From: Haloarcula amylolytica JCM 13557
Lineage (GTDB): Archaea; Halobacteriota; Halobacteria; Halobacteriales; Haloarculaceae
Assembly (NCBI RefSeq): GCF_000336615.1
Contig: NZ_AOLW01000024.1
Location: forward strand, 22,836 to 72,442
Direction: 5' to 3'
Length of the DNA stretch: 49,607 bases
A model generated the notes under the pieces. It did no database searches. It was not told the origin of the DNA and was given only the letters and a program-made list of their open reading frames with translations. Positions 26,406 through 35,376 of this stretch are shown piece by piece. Position 1 is the first letter of the stretch, and each line of letters starts with the position of its first letter. A program made the translations under genes and the position numbers.

Positions 26406-27011
26406 ATGCACGATCCACAGCAGTCAGGAACGACGTCTCGGCGCGACTATCTGAAAGCCGCCGGTGGCCTCGCGGCAGCGAGCACGGTCGGTCTCGCCGG
26501 CTGTTCCGGGAGCGGCACCGAAACAGGCACGCTCGCGACACAGGTGACCGACCAGCCGGGCGACATCGCTGATTTCGAATCGTGTGTCATCACGATGGCC
26601 GGTATCTGGGTAAAGCTAGTCTCAGAGGAGGACACAGCGACCGAGGAATCGACGACAGCGGACACGAGCGACGCCCGCGAGTACCACGAGTTCGACGAGC
26701 CCCAGGAGGCCGACCTGGTCCAGCTCCAGGACGGCAACACCTCGCTCATCGACGAGACCGAACTCGACGTTGACACCTACGAGTACCTCCAGCTCGACGT
26801 GACAGGCGTCGACGGGACGCTCGCAGAGGGCGGTGACGCGACGGTCGATACGCCCGGCGACGCGCCGCTACAGTTCACGCAGGAGTACGAAATCCGCGCG
26901 GACACCCGTACCGTGTTCACGGCCGACTTCACCCCGGTCAAGCGTGGCCAGACAGGCGAGTACATCCTTCAGCCGGTCGCCAGCGGCACCGAAGTCGAGT
27001 ACGAGGAGTAG
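26406..27011 (+). CDS. Tat-exported lipoprotein with DUF4382 domain
   Basis: A 201-residue secreted lipoprotein. A twin-arginine signal (SRRDYLKAAGG) is followed by a lipobox ending LAGC at about residue 36, so it should be exported folded and anchored by lipid outside the cell. The mature part starts with a short Gly/Ser/Thr linker. It then fits the DUF4382 pattern: TLATQVTDQPGDIADFESCV, a strand with GIWVKL, YEYLQLDVTGVDGTL and a C-terminal beta-rich end. An acidic low-complexity insert lies at 72-92. TTTACCC near 26376-26382 is a TATA-like box about 27 bp upstream. The function of the domain is unknown. Confidence 0.82.
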   Translation: MHDPQQSGTTSRRDYLKAAGGLAAASTVGLAGCSGSGTETGTLATQVTDQPGDIADFESCVITMAGIWVKLVSEEDTATEESTTADTSDAREYHEFDEPQEADLVQLQDGNTSLIDETELDVDTYEYLQLDVTGVDGTLAEGGDATVDTPGDAPLQFTQEYEIRADTRTVFTADFTPVKRGQTGEYILQPVASGTEVEYEE

Positions 27012-27033
27012 GCCGCTCGTCGTTTGCCGGACG

Positions 27034-27846
27034 CTACAGCGCGACGAGCAATCCGCCCACGACACCAAAGCCGCCAAAGACCGTACAGACCGCCCAGAAC
27101 GGGACCTGCCGGACCAGTCGGACCAGCGCGCCGACAGTGAGATAGCCGACGACGGCGCTCACGATGAGTGCGACGACGGCCGGCAGCGGGTCGATTGCCG
27201 GCACGCCGTCATCGATGAGGACCAGCGCATTGGCTGCAAGCGCGGCCGGAATCGACAGCAGAAACGAAAGTCGAAGCGACGACTCGCCCTCGTGGCCCCG
27301 GAGCAGCAGGGCACTCACCGTCGTCCCGGATCGGGAGACACCGGGAAGGATAGCCAGCCCCTGTAACACTCCAACGAGGACAGCATCGATCCAGTCCGGA
27401 ACCTCGCGCTCGCCCAGCGACAGCGCCGCGGCGAACCGCTGGAGCAGGCCGGTGATGACGAGCAGGCCGCCGACCAGCGCCAGAAAGAGTCCACCCTCAA
27501 GATTTGAGACAGCCGCGTCGAGCACCAGATACGCGGGAAGACCAGTGACGGCGGTCGCCGCCGTCGCGATGACGATAAACGAGAGGTCCGCCGTCTCGTC
27601 GGCGAACGGACGGCGGGAGAGTTCCCGGATCGAATGCAGGATGGTTCGAACTTCAGTGCGGTAGTAGGCCGTCGCCGCGACCGCCGTCCCGGCGTGGAGA
27701 AAGAGCGCGAGGCGGGTCGCGGCGGCCGGGGAGACGCCAGTGGCCACCGTCGAGGCGAGCGCGACGCCGCCCTCGCTGGAAACCGGAATCCACTCCAGCA
27801 CCCCTTGCAGCAAGCCCAGCAGAATAGCGACGAGAATCGGGTTCAT
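27034..27846 (-). CDS. uppP: Undecaprenyl-diphosphatase-like protein (UppP/BacA)
   Basis: A 270-residue membrane protein of the BacA/UppP family that hydrolyses a polyprenyl diphosphate to the monophosphate carrier. Two inverted re-entrant motifs are visible: LEWIPVSSEGG near residues 18-28, where bacteria usually have TEFLPVSSSGH, and LPGVSRSGTT near 162-171. I chose the ATG at 27846 (MNPILVAILLGLLQG); the longer frame upstream crosses the promoter of the divergent mscS gene. About eight helices are expected. In haloarchaea it could recycle the carrier used by the glycosylation genes at 479-11393; that is inference. The His-to-Gly-type change after SSEG is worth noting. Confidence 0.87.
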   Translation of the reverse strand: MNPILVAILLGLLQGVLEWIPVSSEGGVALASTVATGVSPAAATRLALFLHAGTAVAATAYYRTEVRTILHSIRELSRRPFADETADLSFIVIATAATAVTGLPAYLVLDAAVSNLEGGLFLALVGGLLVITGLLQRFAAALSLGEREVPDWIDAVLVGVLQGLAILPGVSRSGTTVSALLLRGHEGESSLRLSFLLSIPAALAANALVLIDDGVPAIDPLPAVVALIVSAVVGYLTVGALVRLVRQVPFWAVCTVFGGFGVVGGLLVAL

Positions 27847-27935
27847 ACCCACGGAGCGGACGCCGCGGGACAAAGGCCGTTCGGTTCGGGCCGTCGACGT
27901 GGCAGTATATATAGCGCTGGTGTCCAAACGGGGGT

Positions 27936-29045
27936 ATGCAACTGGGAAGCGGGGTGGTAGACCTGCTGTCGGGGCTGCCGGCCTGGCAAGGGTTTGTGGT
28001 GCTCGTCGGCAGCGGAGTCGCGCTCGCGCTGGCCATCCGTGTCCTCGGAGACCGACTTCTCAGGCGGGTCACACCCCACATCGAGGGCGACGTCGACGAC
28101 ATCGTCTTCCGTGGAATCCACACCGCCGTGTACGTCACAGTCGGCCTCGGCGGCGCGTACGCGGGTGCACAGATTTACGACGTTCGCCCAGCCGTCGCTG
28201 TCTCGCTAGAAGCCGGGACGCTCTCGCTGGTCGTCATCGTCTGGATGGTGATTCTGCTGCGTATCGGCCGCCAGGCGTCAGCCCTCGCGACGGATTCGGC
28301 GTACATCGACCGCCAGATGGTCCCTATCCTCCAGAACGTCTGGAGCGCGCTCATCTCCGGCGGCGGCGTCCTCCTCCTACTGGTCCTCTGGGACATCGAC
28401 GTGACGCCACTGCTTGCCTCGGCGGGGATTATGGGCATCATTGTCGGGCTGGCGGCCCGAGACACGCTGGCGAACTTCTTCGGCTCGCTGTCGCTGTATC
28501 TCGACGGGACGTACGCGGTCGGCGATTTCGTCGTGCTGGAAACCGGCGAACGCGGCCGCGTCGAGGACATCTCCGTCCGCTCGACGGTCATCCGCACCCG
28601 GGACGACATCCTCGTTACTGTGCCGAACTCGAAGCTCAACAACGCCGCCATCATCAACGAGTCGACGCCGAGACGCAAGCGCCGGATTCGCGTGCCTGTC
28701 GGCGTCGCCTACGGGACGGATATCGACCACGTCGAGGAGATTCTCCTTGAACTGGCTGAAGCCGAGGATCTCGTCCAAGACCGCCCGAATCCGCGGGTCC
28801 GCTTCCGGGAGTTCGGCGACTCCGCGCTGAACTTCGAACTGCTGTGCTGGGTCAGCAACCCGGCTCTGACAGCCCGCGCGACACACGAACTCAACAGCGC
28901 GATTTACAAGCGATTCCGGGCTGAGGACATCGAGATCCCGTTTCCCCAGCGGTCCATCTCCATCTCGATCGAAGAGATCCCGGGCGACCTGTTCGACCAA
29001 GCGGCGACGAAGGGCACAGACGACGGGAGCGTGGCCGGTGAATGA
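27936..29045 (+). CDS. Mechanosensitive ion channel, MscS family
   Basis: A 369-residue channel protein that opens under membrane tension to release osmolytes. About five helices precede and form the pore: the last, GIMGIIVGLAARDTLANFFG near residue 165, is the Gly/Ala-rich TM3. The beta domain follows with YAVGDFVVLETGERGRVEDI, RTRDDILVTVPNSKLNNAAI and, further on, VRFREFGDSALNFELLCWV. The C-terminal IEIPFPQRSISI completes the family pattern. It is divergently placed with uppP, 89 bp apart; GTATATATAG at 27904-27913 is a TATA-like element about 27 bp before its ATG. Confidence 0.93.
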   Translation: MQLGSGVVDLLSGLPAWQGFVVLVGSGVALALAIRVLGDRLLRRVTPHIEGDVDDIVFRGIHTAVYVTVGLGGAYAGAQIYDVRPAVAVSLEAGTLSLVVIVWMVILLRIGRQASALATDSAYIDRQMVPILQNVWSALISGGGVLLLLVLWDIDVTPLLASAGIMGIIVGLAARDTLANFFGSLSLYLDGTYAVGDFVVLETGERGRVEDISVRSTVIRTRDDILVTVPNSKLNNAAIINESTPRRKRRIRVPVGVAYGTDIDHVEEILLELAEAEDLVQDRPNPRVRFREFGDSALNFELLCWVSNPALTARATHELNSAIYKRFRAEDIEIPFPQRSISISIEEIPGDLFDQAATKGTDDGSVAGE

Positions 29046-29129
29046 GAGTGAGCAAGGTCGCAGGGCCGACTGACCCGAGTGATCGAGAGGTCGAAACGCA
29101 GTTACGGGGTCGCCGCGTCGGCTCAGGCA

Positions 29130-30407
29130 ATGAGCATACTTGAGGACGCCCGTGCGGCGCTTGCGACCGGGCCGCTGTGTGATTCCTGTCTCGGCCGGCT
29201 CTTCGCCGACCGAAGTTTCGGGCTGGCCAACGCCGAACGGGGCCACGCCCTGCGGGTGACGGTTGCGCTCGCAGACGACGACCCCTTCGAGGCGGGCGAG
29301 GACTGCTGGGTGTGTGAAAACGAATGCGACCGCTTCGACTGGTGGGCCGAACAGGCCGCGAGCGCCGTCCGCGGCTACGACTTTGACACATACCAGGTCG
29401 GAACGAAAGTGCCGCCGCTACTCGAAGAGAACGACGAACTGCTCCGGGAAGATGTGGGGCTTGAGCCCGATGCCGGCGAAGCGCTGAAGACCGAACTCAA
29501 CCGAGAGGTCGGCAAACGGATCGGCGACCTGACCGGCGCGGAGGTCGAGTTCGGCCGTCCGGCGGTCCAGCTTACGCTCGACCTCGCAACGGACGAGGTA
29601 GAAACGCACGTCAACTCGGCGTTCGTCTACGGCCGCTACCGCAAGCTCGAACGCGATATTCCACAGACGAAGTGGCCCTGCAACGACTGCAACGGGACCG
29701 GGCTGTGGCAGGGCGAGCCCTGCGACGGCTGTGGCGGTAGCGGCTACCGCTACGACGAGAGCGTCGAGCAACTGTCCGCGCCTGTCGTCCGCGAGGCGAT
29801 GGACGGCGAGGAGGCCGTGTTCCACGGTGCCGGCCGCGAGGACGTCGACGCCCGGATGCTCGATTCGGGTCGCCCGTTCGTCATCGAGGTGATGGCACCC
29901 CGCAAACGCGACGTGGACGCCGACGAACTCGAAGCCGACATCAATGCCTTCGCCGACGGGAAGGTCGAAGTGACGGACCTCCATCTGGCGACCCACGAGA
30001 TGGTCGAACGCGTCAAGGAGTTGGACGCCTCGAAGACCTACCGCATGGACGTGGAGTTCGGGGCACCGGTCGACGCCGACGCACTGCAGGACGCACTGGC
30101 GGAACTAGACGGGACGACCATCCAGCAGGAGACGCCCCAGCGGGTCACCCACCGACGCGCCGATATCACCCGGACGCGGACGGTGTACGACGCCGAGGGC
30201 GAACTGACCGACGACCGTCACGCCGAACTCCGCATCCACGGCGAGGGCGGCCTGTACGTGAAGGAACTCGTCTCCAGCGACGAGGGCCGCACGGAGCCGA
30301 GCCTGGCTGGCCTGCTCGACACCGACGCCGTGGTGACGGCGCTCGACGTAATCGACGTGCAGGGCGAGGACGAGCCGTTCGCGAAAGACGAGTTCCTCAG
30401 AGAGTAA
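29130..30407 (+). CDS. pus10: tRNA pseudouridine(54/55) synthase Pus10
   Basis: A 425-residue enzyme that forms pseudouridine at positions 54 and 55 of archaeal tRNAs. An N-terminal CDSCLGRLF and a later CWVCENEC give a metal-binding site, followed by a THUMP-like region. A Zn ribbon with two CxxCxGxG pairs (KWPCNDCNGTG, then PCDGCGGSGY) lies at about 190-212. The catalytic aspartate lies in GREDVDARML, near residue 237, and VKELVSSDEGRTEPSLAGLL is the C-terminal synthase motif. I chose ATG 29130 (MSILEDARAA); an in-frame start at 29079 lies in non-conserved DNA. Its gene is 59 bp from rnhB. The function is well founded. Confidence 0.94.
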   Translation: MSILEDARAALATGPLCDSCLGRLFADRSFGLANAERGHALRVTVALADDDPFEAGEDCWVCENECDRFDWWAEQAASAVRGYDFDTYQVGTKVPPLLEENDELLREDVGLEPDAGEALKTELNREVGKRIGDLTGAEVEFGRPAVQLTLDLATDEVETHVNSAFVYGRYRKLERDIPQTKWPCNDCNGTGLWQGEPCDGCGGSGYRYDESVEQLSAPVVREAMDGEEAVFHGAGREDVDARMLDSGRPFVIEVMAPRKRDVDADELEADINAFADGKVEVTDLHLATHEMVERVKELDASKTYRMDVEFGAPVDADALQDALAELDGTTIQQETPQRVTHRRADITRTRTVYDAEGELTDDRHAELRIHGEGGLYVKELVSSDEGRTEPSLAGLLDTDAVVTALDVIDVQGEDEPFAKDEFLRE

Positions 30408-30465
30408 CGCGCCGGGCCGCCGTCCAATCGGAAGCTGTTTTTGCAGCGCCGTCCAGAGGATAGTC

Positions 30466-31101
30466 ATGCGATTCGGCGTCGATGAGGCCGGGAAAGGGCC
30501 GGTCCTGGGGTCGATGTTCGCCGCCGCCGTCCGGGCCGACCCGGAAGTCCTGCCCGATGGTGTCGGCGACTCGAAGGGCATCAGGCCGGAGCGCCGCGAG
30601 CGACTAGCTGGCGAGATACGCGAGTCGGCCGACGCCGTCGGTGTCGCCGAGATTCCGGTCGAACGCATCGACGCCGACGGGACAGACATGAACACGCTGA
30701 CCGTCGACGCGCAGGCAGAGGCTCTATCGGTAGTAGCCCGTGACGGCCTGCCGGGCACGGTCGACGCCGGCGACACCGACGCGGCGCGGTTCGGTCGCCG
30801 GGTCGCGGACGCGGTCAACGCCGACGTGACGGTGACTGCGGAACACGGCGCAGACGAGACGGACCCACTGGTCGGTGCAGCCTCGATTATCGCGAAAGTC
30901 GCCCGTGACGAACACGTCGCAGCGTTGGCCGAGGAGTACGGCGACGTGGGGTCGGGCTACCCCAGCGACCCGACGACGCGGGCGTTCCTGGCGGACTACG
31001 TCGACCGCCACGGCGAGCTGCCGGCGTGTGCCCGCCGGTCGTGGTCGACGTGTGACGACGTGCTGGCGGCGGCAGAACAGGCGTCGCTGGGCGACTTTTG
31101 A
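30466..31101 (+). CDS. rnhB: Ribonuclease HII
   Basis: A 211-residue enzyme that cuts the RNA strand of RNA/DNA hybrids and at misincorporated ribonucleotides. The first catalytic pair is D6-E7 in GVDEAGKGPVLG, where K10 replaces the more common Arg as in other archaea. A third Asp is in VDAGDTDAARFG and a fourth in IIAKVARDEHV. GSGYPSDPTTRAFL and ARRSWSTC complete the C-terminal pattern. The length matches. It follows pus10 in the same direction. Confidence 0.95.
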   Translation: MRFGVDEAGKGPVLGSMFAAAVRADPEVLPDGVGDSKGIRPERRERLAGEIRESADAVGVAEIPVERIDADGTDMNTLTVDAQAEALSVVARDGLPGTVDAGDTDAARFGRRVADAVNADVTVTAEHGADETDPLVGAASIIAKVARDEHVAALAEEYGDVGSGYPSDPTTRAFLADYVDRHGELPACARRSWSTCDDVLAAAEQASLGDF

Positions 31102-31178
31102 ACGGGAACAGTTCGACAGCGAACTTGGAGTGCGTGAACCCGGCCAGTACTGCGTAACAGGCAGAAAGCGGGAGCCGC

Positions 31179-32813
31179 TCAGTCCTCGTCCAGCACGAGG
31201 TGGCGGAGGATGTCACCGTATGCCGGCCGCGTCACGAGCACGCCGATGAGGACGCCCACGATGGTAATGATGGCGAACCCGGAGAGGTCGCCGAGTGGCA
31301 GGACCATCAGCGGACTCATCGCCATGATAGTCGTCGCCGCGGCCGCGCCGATGACCCAGAACGCCTTGCGGAAGCGGCTCTGGAACACGCGTCCGGTCTC
31401 GACTTCCCCTTGCTGGAGGATCTCGTCGGCGATGATGATGAGGTCGTCCACCCCCGTACCGATGACTGCGATGAAGCCGGCCAGATGCGAGAGGTTCAGC
31501 GGATACTGGACGAAGGCGACGAACCCGAGGAGGATGAACACCTCCGACAGCGCCGTGACGACCATCGGGACGACAACCTCAACCCGTTTGTATCGCACGT
31601 AGACCACGAGACTGACTGCGAGGACAGCCAGCAAACCGGTCAACAGCGAATTCTGCTTGAACCGCTCGGCAAGCGCCGGGTCGAGTGACGAGCCGGAGTC
31701 TTCAGAGAGGTCGAGCGGTGCCGGAAGCTGTCCGGCCCGGAGGTTCAGTTCGATTTCACTGGCCGTTTCAGCGGGGTTGTCCGAGCTTCCAGTTTGCATT
31801 ACGTACACAGGGTCGTTAGCGAACTCGCCACTGGCGAAGCTCTCGCCGAGGCCCGGCGTCACGCCCCGGGCTGTGACAACCTCTCCGTTTAACGTATGGA
31901 CCAAGCAGCCAGGTTCATCGTTTGCAAGTGCAGGGTCGGCCGACCCACCGGCGGTCGTTTGCTGAATATCCGAATGGTTGTAGTTTCCACACGGGGCCCC
32001 GTCACCGAACCCGGCATCGACCATTCGCTGTGAGAACTCGTCGGCGGCATCCGAGCTGACTGTGATGTACACAGCCCAACCGACGCCTTCCCTGTCCGCA
32101 GCCGAGATATCACTCATCTGGGAGCGCTTGAGCACTTCCTCGCGGACGAAGGACCCGTTTTCACCGCCGGGATACACGGCGTATATTTTGACGGTCCCGC
32201 GCTCGTTCAGCAGGTCGACGAGCTCTTCTCGGTCCCGATCTGGGGCGGTAATACTGACGAAGTGTTGGCCACCGGGAACGTTGACAACCTGGACTGACGC
32301 ACCGCTGAGCGCTGAGGTCCGGAGTTTCTCGTCAACGGCTTCGACCATCTCTTGGCGCGTTTCCGGCGTCACGCCGTCACGTACGGTGGTCGGCTGATAC
32401 CCGTTGTTCTCGAGTGCCGTTCGGAGTTCTTGATGCGTGACGTCTTTTGTAACGACCTCGACAGCCCCCGCGCTTCGCTCAGAGGTGACAGGTCGGACCC
32501 GGACGTCTATTGTGTCGAGGTCGAGTTCGTCGGCCACTGTTTGCTCAAGTTGAGATGAATCCGCCTGCGTCACGTTGACGTTCTCGGCAGTGATGCCGAC
32601 GATAGGGGCGCGAAGGCGGGTTCCACCGCTGAGCTGAATACCGTAGTTGAGGTTCGTCAACTGTTCGGATTCACTCGCTGCAGGACCGGACTCGTCGGCC
32701 GGTCCATCAGCACTCGTTCCCGGCGGAACTCCGGGAACGAACAGTGCGATGGCACTGGTCAGGAGAAGCACGACCAGTAAAACGACTCGCCAATTGTCTC
32801 GAAGGGTACTCAT
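31179..32813 (-). CDS. secD: Protein translocase subunit SecD
   Basis: A 544-residue membrane protein that, with SecF, uses the ion gradient to assist protein export through Sec61/SecY. An N-terminal helix (about 9-27) is followed by a large external P1 domain starting GIQLSGGTRLRAPI (archaeal equivalent of the GLDLxGG motif) and including the head and the GVTPGLGESFASGEF segment. The last third holds five helices, with LAGFIAVIGTGVDDLIIIAD (D4 motif) near 440 and VETGRVFQSRFRKAFW. It overlaps the upstream secF stop by 4 bp (ATGA), so SecF and SecD are made together, in the archaeal order F then D. Confidence 0.96.
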   Translation of the reverse strand: MSTLRDNWRVVLLVVLLLTSAIALFVPGVPPGTSADGPADESGPAASESEQLTNLNYGIQLSGGTRLRAPIVGITAENVNVTQADSSQLEQTVADELDLDTIDVRVRPVTSERSAGAVEVVTKDVTHQELRTALENNGYQPTTVRDGVTPETRQEMVEAVDEKLRTSALSGASVQVVNVPGGQHFVSITAPDRDREELVDLLNERGTVKIYAVYPGGENGSFVREEVLKRSQMSDISAADREGVGWAVYITVSSDAADEFSQRMVDAGFGDGAPCGNYNHSDIQQTTAGGSADPALANDEPGCLVHTLNGEVVTARGVTPGLGESFASGEFANDPVYVMQTGSSDNPAETASEIELNLRAGQLPAPLDLSEDSGSSLDPALAERFKQNSLLTGLLAVLAVSLVVYVRYKRVEVVVPMVVTALSEVFILLGFVAFVQYPLNLSHLAGFIAVIGTGVDDLIIIADEILQQGEVETGRVFQSRFRKAFWVIGAAAATTIMAMSPLMVLPLGDLSGFAIITIVGVLIGVLVTRPAYGDILRHLVLDED

Positions 32814-33697
32814 CGGTTTACCCCCTCGTACTTGTACCAGCGAAGTAGCGTAACGTTGAGCAAGTACGTATTCATCAGGTCAGCCGTCAGTCCAAGTACC
32901 AGTATCAAGCCGATGTCGGCCATCAGGCCAATCCCGAATAGTGTCGCTGCGACCGCCATCACTGTCATCGCTGCAATAGAGGTCAGCGTCATCGTCACAC
33001 CGGTTCGCATCGCACGGTACGTCGATTCGTAAAACCCGCCTGAACGTCTGAGAACATGGTTATTCAACAGAATATCCGAGTCGACAGAGTACCCGATCAG
33101 CATGAGAAGCGCTGCGACGATTCCCAGTGAAAGCTTGATTCCAAGGAGGTTCATTATCGCGAGCGGAATCATGATATCGGAAAACGCCGAGATAACAATG
33201 GCGATACTCGGGACGAATGTGCGGAAGAAGGCGAACGCGAGCAGGCTCATTCCAACGAACGCAACTCCGACACCGATGACTGCGAGACGCTGGTTTTGCC
33301 CGCCAAACAGCGGCGATGTCGTTCCGCTCCCCAACAGTGTCAGTTCCTCCGCCGACTGGGCAGCGGACCGAACCGAAGACACGTTGGCCGAATTGTCGAA
33401 CGTGACGACGTATTGATTCTCGTAGGTGGATTCCGAAGTCGTCGTGATACCCTGCACCGAAACAACCGGCTCGTCGAATGTGGCTTCGATTTCTTCGTTT
33501 GTGAGCGTCGCGTTTGTCCCTATCGTTAATTCCGTCCCGCCAGTAAAGTCGATGCCCCGGTCGACTGGTGCCCCGGTGACAGCCCACCAACCACCGATGA
33601 CCGCGAGCGAGAGCGCAAGCACCACCAGCGGAACCGCCACCAGCTGGCGGTTCGAATACTGGGTGTAATCGACTTCCGGGACCTCGAACTCGAACAT
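32810..33697 (-). CDS. secF: Protein translocase subunit SecF
   Basis: A 295-residue six-helix partner of SecD in Sec-dependent export. After the first helix the motif GIDFTGGTELTIG is near residues 47-60. VGVAFVGMSLLAFAFF and the conserved IGYSVDSDILLNNHVLR (D205 region) are in the membrane part, followed by RTGVTMTLTSIAAM. The gene comes first in the pair and its stop overlaps the SecD start in ATGA. On the minus strand, GCTTATTCG at 33722-33730 is a TATA-like box about 27-33 bp before the ATG. Confidence 0.96.
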   Translation of the reverse strand: MFEFEVPEVDYTQYSNRQLVAVPLVVLALSLAVIGGWWAVTGAPVDRGIDFTGGTELTIGTNATLTNEEIEATFDEPVVSVQGITTTSESTYENQYVVTFDNSANVSSVRSAAQSAEELTLLGSGTTSPLFGGQNQRLAVIGVGVAFVGMSLLAFAFFRTFVPSIAIVISAFSDIMIPLAIMNLLGIKLSLGIVAALLMLIGYSVDSDILLNNHVLRRSGGFYESTYRAMRTGVTMTLTSIAAMTVMAVAATLFGIGLMADIGLILVLGLTADLMNTYLLNVTLLRWYKYEGVNR

Positions 33698-33798
33698 GAC
33701 GGAACGGTGTGAGACGGGGGCGAATAAGCCTTCTCAATCACTGGCGCTGACATCCGCCGTGCCGTACATCTATGGCAGTTTATCACGTATATCCGGGT

Positions 33799-34113
33799 AT
33801 GCCCGAAAGCGCAACCAGGGTCGAACTCTCCTACCCGGCGGACCTCAGCGGCTGGGGTCGCGACAAAATCGACGGCTCGCCGTTCCGCGCGTACCTCCGG
33901 AAGACACACGACACCGCCGCGCCGGGCGACGTGTGGACGGAGTTCGTCGGCGTCGGCTGCTGTGGCGACACGCTGGATTTCCCGCTTCAGATCGAATCCG
34001 TCGAGGGTGGGTCCGCGGTGACCGAAGACACCGCGTTCGTCTACACCGAGCGGGAGGCCTGCGGAATCGCCGGCGGCTGGCAGGTTCAGAGCGCCGCCGG
34101 ACCGACCGAATAG
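33799..34113 (+). CDS. Conserved-looking protein with GCCGD motif, unknown
   Basis: A 104-residue soluble protein that reads as a single small beta-rich domain: MPESATRVELSYPADLSGWG at the start, then TEFVGVGCCGDTLDFPLQIE and finally EREACGIAGGW. Three cysteines (two adjacent) suggest metal or cofactor binding or redox function, but no family is recognised. I chose the ATG at 33799; an in-frame ATG at 33772 would add nine residues (MAVYHVYPG) that cross a TATA-like TTTATC at 33779-33784. Its divergent neighbour is secF, 101 bp away, and the next gene is convergent. Confidence 0.6.
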   Translation: MPESATRVELSYPADLSGWGRDKIDGSPFRAYLRKTHDTAAPGDVWTEFVGVGCCGDTLDFPLQIESVEGGSAVTEDTAFVYTEREACGIAGGWQVQSAAGPTE

Positions 34114-34139
34114 GAAACTGGAGCGGACGAGAGAACGCG

Positions 34140-34607
34140 TCAGTCCGGCAGGTAGCGCACGCTGACGACGCCCTCTGCCGTCCGGACTTCGACGCGGTCG
34201 ACGCCGAGCCTGGCCGCCCGCGAGAGGGTGGTTTCGTCCTCGACGACATCCGCCGCAGCCTCGTCCGTCTCGTCGTCCGGGACCGTCAGGACGTGAACCT
34301 CGCCCTCGCCGGCGCGTTCGACCGTCGTTAGCTCGCCGGGGGCCTGTTCCGCCGCGATTTCGGTCGTCTGTGCCGTCGGCGCGAGGTCGACCCTCTCGAC
34401 GGGAATGCGTCGCCGCTCGGCGACTTCGGTGACGGTGTACGTGACCTCCATGGGCGGCTCCGGTTCGACTGTCCCCTCCACTACCTCGCCGGCCTCGACA
34501 CCGGGGTTGTCCGACAGTGTCAGTACCTGCGAGTCCGCGACGTTCCGAAGCGTCGCCGACGCGTCGTCGGCGTTCGTGACCAGAAATGTCCCTTCAATCG
34601 CTGTCAT
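34140..34607 (-). CDS. Conserved haloarchaeal protein (DUF5812-like)
   Basis: A 155-residue acidic protein, beta-rich at first (MTAIEGTFLVTNADDASATL, then VADSQVLTLSDNPG, then a segment with EGTVEPEPPMEVTYTV) and more helical and acidic at the end. I recall this as the haloarchaeal DUF5812 family, but have not checked. I chose the ATG at 34607; upstream in-frame residues are basic and not conserved in character. It is downstream of the membrane protein gene at 34702 on the same strand and convergent with the gene at 33799. The function is unknown. Confidence 0.7.
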   Translation of the reverse strand: MTAIEGTFLVTNADDASATLRNVADSQVLTLSDNPGVEAGEVVEGTVEPEPPMEVTYTVTEVAERRRIPVERVDLAPTAQTTEIAAEQAPGELTTVERAGEGEVHVLTVPDDETDEAAADVVEDETTLSRAARLGVDRVEVRTAEGVVSVRYLPD

Positions 34608-34701
34608 AGACACAGATTCGTGTCGGGCGTTCTTGCCCGTTTCGACCCGGGAACGGACCACAGTATCGTCCGGTAGGAGTGGGGGCCGTGGGACGGCGGC
34701 G

Positions 34702-35250
34702 CTACTTCAGCAGCCGGTGGGTCAGATAGATCACCAGCGTCGCGAGCAGCGGCGGGGCCAGGCCCGCAAGCGGCGGCAGCGAGTAGAAGAACCCGACGAC
34801 GGCGCTCTGTGTCGGCTCGCGAAGCTCCGCCGGGGCGGAGGTCAAGAGCGCGAGGTATATCGACCCGATGAACAGGAACGCCGAGAGCGCGAGGGCGCGG
34901 TCGTAGGCGACCGAGGACGCGGTCCGTCGGTGACGGCGCGCGACGGAGAGCACTGGGGCCAGCAGCGGCGCGACGAGCAACAGTCCGATGAACAGGAAGA
35001 AGCTCCGCGAGAAGGTGAACGTGCCGCCGCGGACGCTCCCGGTCTCGGCGAGTTGCGTTATCAGCCCGAGCGAGAACACGAGCGTAATCGCCACAGACAG
35101 CAACAGCGCGACCGGGACGTAGGCTTTGAACAGCAGCGAGTCGCTGGCCCGGAACGCGTACGGGAACGCACCCGGCAGGCCGTTGTACGGTTCGGGCCGG
35201 TCGTCGTCGGCGTCAGCTGTGACGGACTGCTCTGCCGTCGCGTCTGTCAT
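34702..35250 (-). CDS. Four-helix membrane protein, unknown
   Basis: A 182-residue membrane protein. A charged N-terminal tail with a conserved-looking PEPYNGLPGAFPYAFRASDS is followed by four hydrophobic segments (about 45-66, 82-100, 121-142 and 151-178). It is divergent from pgi, 126 bp apart, and lies 94 bp upstream of the DUF5812-like gene. I recognise no family or catalytic motif. The long overlapping frame on the plus strand that joins pgi is a shadow. Confidence 0.7.
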   Translation of the reverse strand: MTDATAEQSVTADADDDRPEPYNGLPGAFPYAFRASDSLLFKAYVPVALLLSVAITLVFSLGLITQLAETGSVRGGTFTFSRSFFLFIGLLLVAPLLAPVLSVARRHRRTASSVAYDRALALSAFLFIGSIYLALLTSAPAELREPTQSAVVGFFYSLPPLAGLAPPLLATLVIYLTHRLLK

Positions 35251-35376
35251 ACCTGTGGGTTAGGCGAGCGCGTGGTTAAGCGCGGTGTTGTCCGACCAGC
35301 GGTGAGAGCGGAGCCACGTCTGCGGCCTGCCATGCCGTCCGGGAGTTGTTTGTACCCGCCCGTCGACACCCCCAGT

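Noticed and set aside
34405-35376. A 324-residue N-terminal extension of Pgi
   Set aside because: It is antisense to two minus-strand genes, has a low-complexity basic composition, and the family start MHVDIGAALAS at 35377 has its own TATA-like box.
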